A stretch of 5,162 bases of DNA from the NCBI GenBank assembly GCA_009774615.1, contig VSOC01000206.1, positions 1-5,162 of the forward strand, given 5' to 3'. Positions 1-4,885 of this stretch are shown one piece after another. The notes beneath the pieces were generated by a model, which did not search any database, was not told the origin of the DNA, and saw nothing but the letters and a program-made list of their open reading frames with translations. Positions within the stretch are counted from its first letter, which is position 1; every line of letters begins with the position of its first letter. The DNA comes from Lachnospiraceae bacterium (GTDB taxonomy: Bacteria; Bacillota; Clostridia; Lachnospirales; Lachnospiraceae). Both the position numbers and the translations under genes were made by a program.

Positions 1-515
1 TGACGGTCGCCGATAATTAACTCACGCTGTCCCCGTCCGATAGGAATCATCGCGTCAATTGCCTTAATACCGGTCTGCAGTGGGGTATCTACCGACTTAC
101 GCTCGATAACGCCGTGGGCTACACGCTCGATACGGCGGAACTTATCGGTCTGTACCGGGCCTTTGCCGTCAATTGGCTGACCCAGGGCATTCACTACACG
201 GCCTGTTAAGGCATCACCTACAGGAACCTCTACTACACGTCCGGTCGTCTTAACCAGGTCGCCCTCGTTAATGCTTCCGGTATCGCCAAGCAGTACGGCG
301 CCGACATTGTCCTCCTCCAGGTTTAATACCATGCCGAAGATCTCTCCCGGAAATTCGAGAAGTTCACCCTGCATAGCATTTTCCAGACCATGGATTCGCG
401 CAATTCCGTCAGCTACCTGGATAACGGTTCCTACGTCCGATACCTCCAGCTTCGTGGAATATTTTGCAATCTGTTCTTTAATTACCGAACTGATTTCTTC
501 TGGTCTTAAATTCAT
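1..515 (-). CDS. atpA: ATP synthase F1 subunit alpha, N-terminal 171 codons (partial)
   Basis: Alpha subunit of the F1 head, which alternates with beta in the catalytic hexamer on the cytoplasmic side of the membrane; in this family its nucleotide sites are non-catalytic. The start is ATG at 513-515 (MNLRPEEISSVIKEQI). Residues 24-93 form the N-terminal beta-barrel (VSDVGTVIQVADGIARIHGL, then GDTGSINEGDLVKTTGR). The nucleotide-binding domain begins at about 95 with the family-typical PVGDALTGRVVNALGQPIDG and RGQRELIIGDR. The window ends after GDR, residues 169-171, and the last two bases fit Gln; this is the first part of the Walker A motif GDRQTGKT. Its position at 169 matches the usual place in alpha, so there is no indel so far. 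It follows atpH after 93 nt of foldable spacer, and the likely Shine-Dalgarno sequence is unusually far upstream (entered separately). About two thirds of the gene lies outside the window. Confidence 0.98.
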   Translation of the reverse strand, partial: MNLRPEEISSVIKEQIAKYSTKLEVSDVGTVIQVADGIARIHGLENAMQGELLEFPGEIFGMVLNLEEDNVGAVLLGDTGSINEGDLVKTTGRVVEVPVGDALTGRVVNALGQPIDGKGPVQTDKFRRIERVAHGVIERKSVDTPLQTGIKAIDAMIPIGRGQRELIIGDR

Positions 516-519
516 AACT

Positions 520-540
520 AAGGTTCGCACCTTCTTTCCT
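520..540 (-). promoter_or_regulatory. atpA ribosome binding site with an intervening GCGA-tetraloop hairpin
   Basis: Reading the minus strand, AGGA (537-540, inside GAGGAAAG) lies 21 nt before the atpA ATG, too far for normal initiation. Between them is a perfect 5-bp hairpin, AAGGT-GCGA-ACCTT (520-533), closed by a GNRA-type loop. If it folds, the unpaired distance from AGGA to ATG is 7 nt (3 + 4), which is ideal. The alternative Shine-Dalgarno AAGGTG would be half buried in the stem and 12 nt from the ATG. The pairing is seen in the sequence; its use in translation is inferred. Confidence 0.5.
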
Positions 541-550
541 CGTTATTGGT

Positions 551-598
551 GATAAGGCAGTCCTCTGCCCTATCGGTGCTTCTCTATACTAAAGCACC
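551..598 (-). other. Two abutting RNA hairpins in the atpH-atpA spacer
   Basis: On the minus strand the first hairpin pairs GGTGCTT (592-598) with AAGCACC (575-581), 7 bp around a 10-nt loop. With no gap, the second pairs GATAGGGCAG (565-574) with CTGCCTTATC (551-560), 10 bp including one G-U pair, around the tetraloop AGGA. The two stems could stack end to end. Neither is followed by a U run, so they do not look like intrinsic terminators. A role in mRNA stability, processing or translation between atpH and atpA is inferred from position. Confidence 0.6.
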
Positions 599-608
599 CC
601 GTCCCGGA

Positions 609-1157
609 CTATGCAAGCTGAATCCGGGTAAGCTCTTTCTGCAGTTCATATATCTGGGTCTTAATGCTGGAATCCACTACCCGGTCACCGATTCGGATAA
701 CCATACCGCCAATCAGAGAAGCATCCACCGTATAGTGAATCTCAAACTCCTTATAGCGGGTCGTGGACAGCAGCCGTTCTTTTACCTGCGCCTTCTGTGC
801 GCTGCTTAATTCCACGGCACTGCTCACAAACGCCGTACCGATTTTTTTCATTTCCTTTACCTGGCCGATGAAATACTCCAGGATGGAAGGAATTTCTTTG
901 TGCCTGCCCTTTTCCACTGCAATGGTCAGGAAGCCCAGCATATCCGGGGAAATCCGGTCGCAGAAAACCCGCTCCAATACACCCAGCTTTTCTTCCTTGA
1001 CAACCTTGGGATTGTCCAGAAGAACTGCCAGATCCGGGTTCTCCTTCCAAACTTCCATCAGGGCTTTTGCCTCGTCAAATAAGACATCCACCTCCTGATG
1101 TTCCAGGGCGGCTTCCATCAGGGCATCGCCGTATACCTTTGATACTAGCTTAGCCAT
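609..1157 (-). CDS. atpH: ATP synthase F1 subunit delta (OSCP-like)
   Basis: Delta subunit (182 aa), which joins the peripheral stalk (subunit b) to the top of the F1 head. Residues 1-105 match the helical N-terminal domain of the family (MAKLVSKVYGDALMEAALEH at the start, then PDMLGFLTIAVEKGRHKEIP at about 71-90). The C-terminal signature is clear at about 143-166 (TVDASLIGGMVIRIGDRVVD followed by SSIK). Length is normal for the family and there is no membrane segment. The ATG start overlaps the 3' end of atpF by 13 nt, which suggests coupled translation; GGTGAG sits about 5 nt upstream of the ATG, with a second purine run AAGGAG further up. A 93-nt structured spacer separates it from atpA downstream. 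Confidence 0.97.
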   Translation of the reverse strand: MAKLVSKVYGDALMEAALEHQEVDVLFDEAKALMEVWKENPDLAVLLDNPKVVKEEKLGVLERVFCDRISPDMLGFLTIAVEKGRHKEIPSILEYFIGQVKEMKKIGTAFVSSAVELSSAQKAQVKERLLSTTRYKEFEIHYTVDASLIGGMVIRIGDRVVDSSIKTQIYELQKELTRIQLA

Positions 1158-1669
1158 GTGCTCTCACCCATCTCCTTTAATGTTTCATCAATCAGGCTGT
1201 TCTGAATATTGGTATCAATAGAAGCAGCAACCACTTTTCCGGCCATTAAGGACGCGATCGAAATCATTTCCTGCTTCATCTCGTCTAATGCCTTCTTGCG
1301 ATCCAGCTCAATCTGGCGGTTTGCACGCTCGATAATTCTGGCTGCCTCGGTTCTTGCCTCCTCTAAAATATCGGCTTCCTTCACCATGGCTTTCTTTCTG
1401 GCCTCTGCCAGAATCGCATCTGCTTCCTTGTTTACCTCTTTCAGTTTGCTTTCATACTCTGCCTTCAATTCCTCCGCTGTCTTTTTGTCCTCAGCCGCCT
1501 CAGCCAGTTCACCGGCAATCTTCTGGCGTCTTTTCTCCAAAAAGGCTCGCGCCGGGTTAAACAGCAGATAGGACAGCGCAAAGAACAGGATAAGAACATT
1601 GATGCCCGTTAATACCGCATCATGGATTAACTGAAAGTCAAATCCTATGATTCTTAAAAATTCGTCCAA
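1145..1669 (-). CDS. atpF: ATP synthase F0 subunit b (TTG start)
   Basis: Subunit b (174 aa) is the peripheral stalk that holds F1 still against the a subunit. One membrane helix lies at about residues 17-37 (LIHDAVLTGINVLILFFALS), followed by the family-typical LLFNPARAFLEKRRQKI and a long, highly charged, Ala/Glu/Lys-rich helix from about 45 to 135 that should form the b-dimer coiled coil. The C-terminal part (ISIASLMAGKVVAASID, 136-152) is the region that meets delta. The start codon is TTG (1667-1669): no ATG occurs in frame before or within the membrane helix, and AGGAGG at 1677-1682 lies 7 nt upstream. It follows atpE after 50 nt and overlaps atpH by 13 nt. A single b gene, with no b' copy beside it, implies a b homodimer. 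Confidence 0.97.
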   Translation of the reverse strand: MDEFLRIIGFDFQLIHDAVLTGINVLILFFALSYLLFNPARAFLEKRRQKIAGELAEAAEDKKTAEELKAEYESKLKEVNKEADAILAEARKKAMVKEADILEEARTEAARIIERANRQIELDRKKALDEMKQEMISIASLMAGKVVAASIDTNIQNSLIDETLKEMGESTWLS

Positions 1670-1676
1670 GACCTTG

Positions 1677-1682
1677 CCTCCT
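1677..1682 (-). promoter_or_regulatory. Ribosome binding site fixing the TTG start of atpF
   Basis: Perfect AGGAGG on the minus strand, 7 nt before TTG at 1667-1669, with another AGGAG partly overlapping further upstream. It decides the start in favour of TTG, because no in-frame ATG is available nearby. Confidence 0.85.
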
Positions 1683-1719
1683 CTCCTGCACTATTATTCT
1701 GTGCCAAACCTTGTCCAAA

Positions 1720-1974
1720 TCAACCGAAAGGCTTAACGAACATTAAAATAATAGCAACAACGAGGCCGTACAAACCTGTAGTTTCGGCAACTGCCTGTCC
1801 TAAAAGCATGGTGGAAGTAATGTCCGACTTTGCGCCCGGGTTACGACCTACAGCCGATGCACCGTAACCGGCAGCGATACCCTGTCCAATACCAGGTCCG
1901 ATACCGGCGATCATCGCCAAACCGGCACCAATTGCAGAACAACCATAAATAAAATCCTGTCCAGAAAAATTCAT
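1720..1974 (-). CDS. atpE: ATP synthase F0 subunit c, with Na+-binding residue set
   Basis: Rotor-ring subunit (84 aa), a hairpin of two membrane helices (about 8-37 and 53-80) joined by the polar loop R44-N45-P46 that contacts the central stalk. Helix 1 has the glycine-rich GAGLAMIAGIGPGIGQG; helix 2 carries the ion-binding Glu64 in GQAVAETTGLYGL. Compared with the Na+-binding c subunit of Ilyobacter tartaricus (Q32, E65, S66, T67, Y70), the aligned residues here are Q31, E64, T65, T66 and Y69, with V62 at the backbone-carbonyl position. This is the established Na+ signature with a conservative Ser-to-Thr change. The ATG at 1972-1974 is chosen because AGGAGG lies 9 nt upstream. An in-frame extension of 26 residues further upstream is polar, unlike c subunits, and would run through the ribosome binding site. 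Only one c gene is present. Confidence 0.98.
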   Translation of the reverse strand: MNFSGQDFIYGCSAIGAGLAMIAGIGPGIGQGIAAGYGASAVGRNPGAKSDITSTMLLGQAVAETTGLYGLVVAIILMFVKPFG

Positions 1975-1983
1975 ACTAAATTT

Positions 1984-2029
1984 CCTCCTATTAAAATATA
2001 AAAGCTTCTCAAAATAAAAATAACTTACG
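1984..2029 (-). promoter_or_regulatory. atpE ribosome binding site with an A/U-rich upstream tract
   Basis: AGGAGG (1984-1989 on the minus strand) lies 9 nt before the atpE ATG. Immediately upstream, 33 of the 40 bases in 1990-2029 are A or T, with runs such as TTATTTTTATTTT, so this part of the mRNA should be largely unpaired. In E. coli a U-rich stretch before atpE acts as a translational enhancer that raises c subunit output; a similar role here is inferred by analogy. Confidence 0.6.
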
Positions 2030-2040
2030 ATTCTGTGCGG

Positions 2041-2120
2041 GGTGTGAGGCATACTGTTTCAGCCCGCAGTGCTCCAGCTCGAATCCGCTTCGCTGCTTCT
2101 CGCTGACGGGCTTCGCCCTA
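2041..2120 (-). repeat. GC-rich foldable block between atpB and atpE, possible dispersed intergenic element
   Basis: This stretch is 49/80 G+C, between A/T-rich sequence on the atpE side and an A/T-ended hairpin on the atpB side. On the minus strand it holds GGGC-GAA-GCCC (2108-2118), a longer-range pairing AGCCCG (2107-2112) with CGGGCT (2061-2066), and near-repeats of GCGA/GAAGC. TGCGGG (2063-2068) can instead pair with CCCGCA near 2036-2041, so these folds compete. No plausible coding frame was seen. The odd composition and modular hairpins look like a small repetitive intergenic element, but no second copy exists in this window to prove it. Confidence 0.35.
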
Positions 2121-2121
2121 T

Positions 2122-2182
2122 AAAAGATTCCTGAACCAGATGCTTACGTGCAAGCACGACGCATCTTCTTCCGTAATCTTTT
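2122..2182 (-). other. Long three-tier RNA hairpin after atpB
   Basis: Starting 13 nt after the atpB stop codon, the minus strand can form an outer 8-bp stem, AAAAGATT (2175-2182) with AATCTTTT (2122-2129); then, past an 8/8 internal loop, AGATGC (2161-2166) with GCATCT (2138-2143); then CGTG (2155-2158) with CACG (2147-2150) around the loop CTTG. All 18 pairs are Watson-Crick. The U residues are inside the outer arm rather than after a GC stem, so it is not a classic terminator. It may protect the 3' end of upstream mRNA or mark a processing point; this is inferred. Confidence 0.6.
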
Positions 2183-2195
2183 GCACTGCTCATTG

Positions 2196-2903
2196 CTACT
2201 CCAATTTGTCATTAATATAAACCATCGTCAGCATACAGAATACGTAGGTTTGGATGCAGCCCGAGAACAGGTCGCAATATACATGCAGGGCTGCGGGAAT
2301 TCCTATGTTTACAAAGATTGGCAGCATACCGTACCAGAGTGCCATGATAATCACACCAGACAGCAGGTTTGCAAACAAACGGAGTGAGATTGATACCGGG
2401 TTCGCTACTTCACCGATTAAATTGATCGGGAAGAGAACGGGAATCGGTTCGAACAGGCTGGTAAAATGACGCAGCTTCCGGTTCTTCAGTCCCTGATACT
2501 GCACAATGGCAAAGGTAAACATACCAAGCAGGAAGGTGACACCAAAGTCTGCTGTGGGTGCCCGAAGTCCCAAAAGACCGCTCAGGTTGCAGAACAGGAT
2601 AAACAGGAAAATCGTTCCGATATAATTTGCAAATTTTTTCGCACTCGGCCCTAAAATTCCCTGTGTCATCTTCTCCAGCATTTCCACACCAAGTTCAATA
2701 ATGTTTTGAAATGTCCCCGGTACATCGGTGGCATTTTCCATCGTCCTTTTCGCCTTAAATGCCAGAATCAGGATAATAATGGAAACAATTACCATTCCTA
2801 TCGTCGTTGTAGTAATCCAGACTTCCTGACCGCCGATACTGTATTTTAAAACACCGTGTATCGAAAAGTCAGCTTCCGGTCGGATTACCAAATTCATCCC
2901 CAT
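2196..2903 (-). CDS. atpB: ATP synthase F0 subunit a
   Basis: Subunit a (235 aa), the static half of the ion path, lying against the c ring. After a short N-terminal part there are about five to six membrane segments: about 32-50, 93-113, 119-137, 155-170, then the long stator helix 171-195 and a C-terminal helix 204-230. The essential arginine is R175 in NPVSISLRLFANLLSG, equivalent to E. coli R210, and Q218 (GCIQTYVFCMLTMVYI) matches E. coli Q252. The conserved PIPVLFPINLIGEVANPVS precedes R175. Start: ATG at 2901-2903, with AGGAGG 7 nt upstream; a second ATG two codons later is possible. An in-frame extension of 27 residues up to 2984 is polar, lacks a better ribosome binding site and would include the AGGAGG, so I reject it. 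It is flanked by the two longest spacers of the operon. Confidence 0.97.
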   Translation of the reverse strand: MGMNLVIRPEADFSIHGVLKYSIGGQEVWITTTTIGMVIVSIIILILAFKAKRTMENATDVPGTFQNIIELGVEMLEKMTQGILGPSAKKFANYIGTIFLFILFCNLSGLLGLRAPTADFGVTFLLGMFTFAIVQYQGLKNRKLRHFTSLFEPIPVLFPINLIGEVANPVSISLRLFANLLSGVIIMALWYGMLPIFVNIGIPAALHVYCDLFSGCIQTYVFCMLTMVYINDKLE

Positions 2904-2910
2904 ACGCTTT

Positions 2911-2916
2911 CCTCCT
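2911..2916 (-). promoter_or_regulatory. Ribosome binding site fixing the atpB start
   Basis: AGGAGG inside GGAGAAAGGAGG on the minus strand, 7 nt before the ATG at 2901-2903. It excludes the longer in-frame reading that begins near 2984. Confidence 0.85.
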
Positions 2917-3016
2917 TTCTCCATTATTTCCTTCATTTTGTGCGCATTCTGCGGCATGGCATCCTCGGTTTTCGTTAGATGCAATCCGCCAAATCCGGCA
3001 CATGCACAGGATTATG

Positions 3017-3051
3017 CAAACATTTTTGGCCGCACTTGTTTGGCTCCGGCC
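3017..3051 (-). other. Possible H-type RNA pseudoknot in the atpI-atpB spacer
   Basis: The 158-nt spacer between the atpI-like gene and atpB holds, on the minus strand, stem 1 GGCCG (3047-3051) with CGGCC (3028-3032) and stem 2 CAAACA (3037-3042) with TGTTTG (3017-3022). The arms interleave as in an H-type pseudoknot, with loops GAGC, AGTG and AAAAA; an A-rich third loop is typical of real pseudoknots. The 4-nt middle loop is longer than usual. The rest of the spacer (2917-3016) shows no clear gene or strong fold. The function is unknown and chance pairing is possible. Confidence 0.35.
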
Positions 3052-3061
3052 TGCCTTATCT

Positions 3062-3472
3062 TCATTTTTTCACCGCGTGGTTTATAGCGCGGTGCAAAAG
3101 GGGCTGAAGATATGCCCCTGCCTTAAGGCCCATACTTCCCAGAACAACTGCCAGTGGATTAATCTGCGGGAATTTCCATAAAAGTAAAATAAGCAAAATA
3201 ATATAGACAAACTTACGAATCATGGAGTGGATAACCGTCGTCTTATTCGCGTAACTCTGATCGGCAGAGTCCAGCACCTTTTCCGTAATCACTGCCATAT
3301 GGATTAACATAACAACGGCAGCCGCCATGCCGATAACCACACCCAAAAGCATCGAAATCCGGCTCCAGCCCATCAGCGGGGCAAATACGCAGCCTGCAAA
3401 AGCCAGAAACAAGTTCCAGATAACGATACCCGCAGACATTTCCACAACTAAACTTTTTGTTTCACTGGTCAT
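3062..3472 (-). CDS. atpI: ATP synthase subunit I-like membrane protein
   Basis: Small hydrophobic protein (136 aa) with four likely membrane helices, at about 13-32, 39-61, 83-99 and 105-124, and a basic C-terminus (HRAINHAVKK). The last helix carries LGSMGLKAGAYLQPLLHR, which resembles the conserved end of the AtpI / ATP synthase I-chain family. Proteins of that family sit at the head of F-ATPase operons, and in some bacteria they help assemble the c ring, including Na+-type rings. Its place just before atpB supports this. The ATG overlaps the end of the atpZ-like gene by 11 nt, and its ribosome binding site (GGAGGAG, about 4 nt upstream) lies inside that gene, so translation is probably coupled. 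The family is assigned from pattern and context; sequence conservation in AtpI is low, so the symbol is less certain than for the core subunits. Confidence 0.82.
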   Translation of the reverse strand: MTSETKSLVVEMSAGIVIWNLFLAFAGCVFAPLMGWSRISMLLGVVIGMAAAVVMLIHMAVITEKVLDSADQSYANKTTVIHSMIRKFVYIILLILLLWKFPQINPLAVVLGSMGLKAGAYLQPLLHRAINHAVKK

Positions 3473-3881
3473 GGCACTCCTCCGCTGTCATCTTTACTTC
3501 CTCCTGCACAGACAAACCCTCTACCGGCGCAGATGATATCACATTTTCAGAAGTTTTTGCATTCCCGGAAGTTCTTACCCGGCTCATCGGTTTAGGACGG
3601 CTCACCGGCTCGTATTTTGGTTCCTTCCGGCTTCGGTTCTGCTCTTCTCTTTCCTTCCTGTCATCCTTTTCCCCGGCTAAAAAAGTAATCTTAGCCATAT
3701 GATACCCGCACCGGCCTCCCGCCAGCACGCCAAGGAGAAGAAAGAGGAGCACCGTCTTCGTCCCCAAATGATTGTCTATCCAACAGCCTGCAAATATACA
3801 TAGAAAGATCGGCGTCATCACACTGATGCCAAGCTGTGTCACCATAGCCAGGCTCCGGAAAACCTGTTTCTTGTATCCCAT
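3462..3881 (-). CDS. atpZ: AtpZ-like protein with a long charged C-terminal tail
   Basis: First gene of the ATP synthase operon (139 aa). Two membrane helices at about 13-33 and 43-60 contain the family-like pattern TQLGISVMTPIFLCIFAGCW, then IDNHLGT and a glycine-bearing second helix (GVLAGGRCGY). This fits the AtpZ / F0F1-ATPase gene 1 family, which lies upstream of atpI in many Firmicutes; AtpZ with AtpI has been linked to Mg2+/Ca2+ uptake in an alkaliphilic Bacillus. From about residue 70 to 139 there is a hydrophilic tail, first strongly charged (GEKDDRKEREEQNRSRKEPK), then Ser/Pro/Arg-rich, then acidic, about as long again as the membrane part and longer than I expect for the family. 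Start ATG at 3879-3881, with AGGTGA 4 nt upstream and a promoter about 40 nt upstream. It overlaps the next gene by 11 nt. Confidence 0.8.
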   Translation of the reverse strand: MGYKKQVFRSLAMVTQLGISVMTPIFLCIFAGCWIDNHLGTKTVLLFLLLGVLAGGRCGYHMAKITFLAGEKDDRKEREEQNRSRKEPKYEPVSRPKPMSRVRTSGNAKTSENVISSAPVEGLSVQEEVKMTAEECHDQ

Positions 3882-3917
3882 AAAATCACCTGCTTTCCAT
3901 GCTGCTGCACATAGTGT

Positions 3918-3947
3918 ATTATATACAAATATTCAAGGGTTTGTCCA
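3918..3947 (-). promoter_or_regulatory. Promoter of the ATP synthase operon
   Basis: On the minus strand, TGGACA (3942-3947, one mismatch to TTGACA) and a perfect TATAAT (3918-3923) are 18 bp apart. Transcription would start near 3911, giving a leader of about 30 nt before the atpZ-like ATG. A/T-rich sequence lies just upstream. This is the only convincing sigma-A-type promoter I found for the whole operon in this window. Confidence 0.75.
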
Positions 3948-3959
3948 GCAATTTTCATA

Positions 3960-3972
3960 AATTCAATGAATT
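3960..3972. promoter_or_regulatory. Palindrome upstream of the operon promoter
   Basis: AATTCAATGAATT is a perfect inverted repeat with 6-bp arms and one central base, 12 bp upstream of the -35 box. It could be an operator or part of an A/T-rich upstream element, but palindromes of this length arise by chance in A/T-rich DNA. Confidence 0.2.
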
Positions 3973-4025
3973 ACTTTTAAAAATACATTCCAGGGCTATC
4001 ATTTCCTCAAAATAAGATGATTTGT

Positions 4026-4859
4026 TCATTCCTCAATCTTCTTTGCAACCACAATTAATCGCCCGTCTTTATGGGTATATTCGCAGGTAATCAGCGTTAA
4101 TAAATGATCTCCCCACGCTGCATCGATTCCCGTATCCGTTCCCATCTTATATACAGAATGTTCTTTAACGTAAGAAACATATTCTTCAAATGCTTCCTGA
4201 GTTCCCCCGGTAATCCATTCATACAGCGGATGGTTCTGATCGGCGGCGCTCATCGTAAATATCGCCATCACTTCATAATCCCCATAATCTTCCAGTGTAT
4301 CAAACTCGACCACCGGATGCGCATCACGAAACTCCGGCGAAAGATAATCTTCAAGTCCGGCAAACATACTTCCGTTCTTCATATGATGCCCATAGATAAT
4401 AATATTCTTACAGTCCTCCGATAAATCGCACTCTTCCGCCACATAGGGCGCTCCATAAGAGCTCTGCTTCTTATCAAAATCGTGCTTTAAATAAAAATTC
4501 GGGTTGTCCGGCGTCTGGAGAACCGGATAGTCAATTTTTGTCCCTTCAATTCTAATCCATCCGACCAAATCCGAATTTTCCTCTTTAACCTTGCTGTATG
4601 CCTTCACCCTGGCTTCCCGCACAGCCCGGATCGCCGCTGCCTCGGCCTCCTCGGCACTTAAGCCAGAACCCTCAGCTTCCGTTTCTGCGGCCTCCATCTC
4701 CCCAAGTTCCTCATTCACCAGACCAGATAAATCTTCCAGCCGACCGTCATTTTTCTTCTGACCAATCATTTTTGCGGCAAGCACTCCTCCGCTGCCTAAA
4801 AAAACAATAATACAGAGAACTAAAAGAATATCACCCAGCAGATGCTTTTTGTTCTTCAT
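4026..4859 (-). CDS. Class B sortase
   Basis: Membrane-anchored transpeptidase (277 aa) that cuts a sorting signal in secreted proteins and links them to the cell wall or to other subunits. An N-terminal signal anchor lies at about 9-30 (GDILLVLCIIVFLGSGGVLA) behind a basic start. A Glu/Ala-rich, probably helical linker spans about 41-95. The catalytic domain starts at NSDLVGWIRIEGTKIDYPVL. The catalytic residues are His158 (IIIYGHHMKNGSMF), Cys259 (LLTLITCEYTHKDGR) and Arg267 (GRLIVVAKK). The YGHHM and TLITCEY contexts and the insertion before the cysteine fit class B. The ATG at 4857-4859 is preferred over one 8 codons upstream because GGAGGA lies 5 nt before it. No sorting-signal substrate or pilin gene is visible in the window, so the target is unknown. 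It has its own promoter, and the link to the atp operon is probably only neighbourhood. Confidence 0.93.
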   Translation of the reverse strand: MKNKKHLLGDILLVLCIIVFLGSGGVLAAKMIGQKKNDGRLEDLSGLVNEELGEMEAAETEAEGSGLSAEEAEAAAIRAVREARVKAYSKVKEENSDLVGWIRIEGTKIDYPVLQTPDNPNFYLKHDFDKKQSSYGAPYVAEECDLSEDCKNIIIYGHHMKNGSMFAGLEDYLSPEFRDAHPVVEFDTLEDYGDYEVMAIFTMSAADQNHPLYEWITGGTQEAFEEYVSYVKEHSVYKMGTDTGIDAAWGDHLLTLITCEYTHKDGRLIVVAKKIEE

Positions 4860-4885
4860 CGGACTCCTCCATTCTGCCTGCATCT

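Noticed and set aside
551..598. Transcription terminator between atpH and atpA
   Set aside because: The hairpins are strong but no U run follows on the minus strand, and an essential operon should continue here.
271..1098. Plus-strand open frames opposite atpA, atpH and atpF
   Set aside because: They lie antisense to well-identified conserved genes, have low-complexity Ser/Phe/Leu-rich products and lack convincing ribosome binding sites.
1975..2052. In-frame 26-residue N-terminal extension of subunit c
   Set aside because: It would cover the perfect AGGAGG and the U-rich tract, and c subunits of this type are about 80-90 residues.
2122..2182. Intrinsic terminator after atpB
   Set aside because: The four U residues belong to the paired outer arm and are not directly after a GC-rich stem; atpE must be expressed with atpB.
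2148..2387. Plus-strand 79-codon frame across the atpB end and the spacer
   Set aside because: It is mostly antisense to atpB, resembles no family I know and shows no clear ribosome binding site.
2904..2984. In-frame 27-residue N-terminal extension of subunit a
   Set aside because: AGGAGG lies 7 nt before the ATG at 2901-2903; the extension is polar, unlike subunit a, and would read through that site.
3973..4025. Intrinsic terminator after the sortase gene
   Set aside because: Only a weak A/T-rich imperfect hairpin (ATCAT with ATGAT) is present and the T run is about 18 nt away; the end of the transcript is unclear and read-through into the atp operon cannot be excluded.
4598..4810. Plus-strand proline-rich 70-codon frame
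   Set aside because: It is the shadow of the Glu/Ala-rich linker codons of the sortase on the other strand.
4860..4883. Sortase start 8 codons upstream
   Set aside because: GGAGGA is 5 nt before the downstream ATG and would be inside the coding sequence with the longer start.
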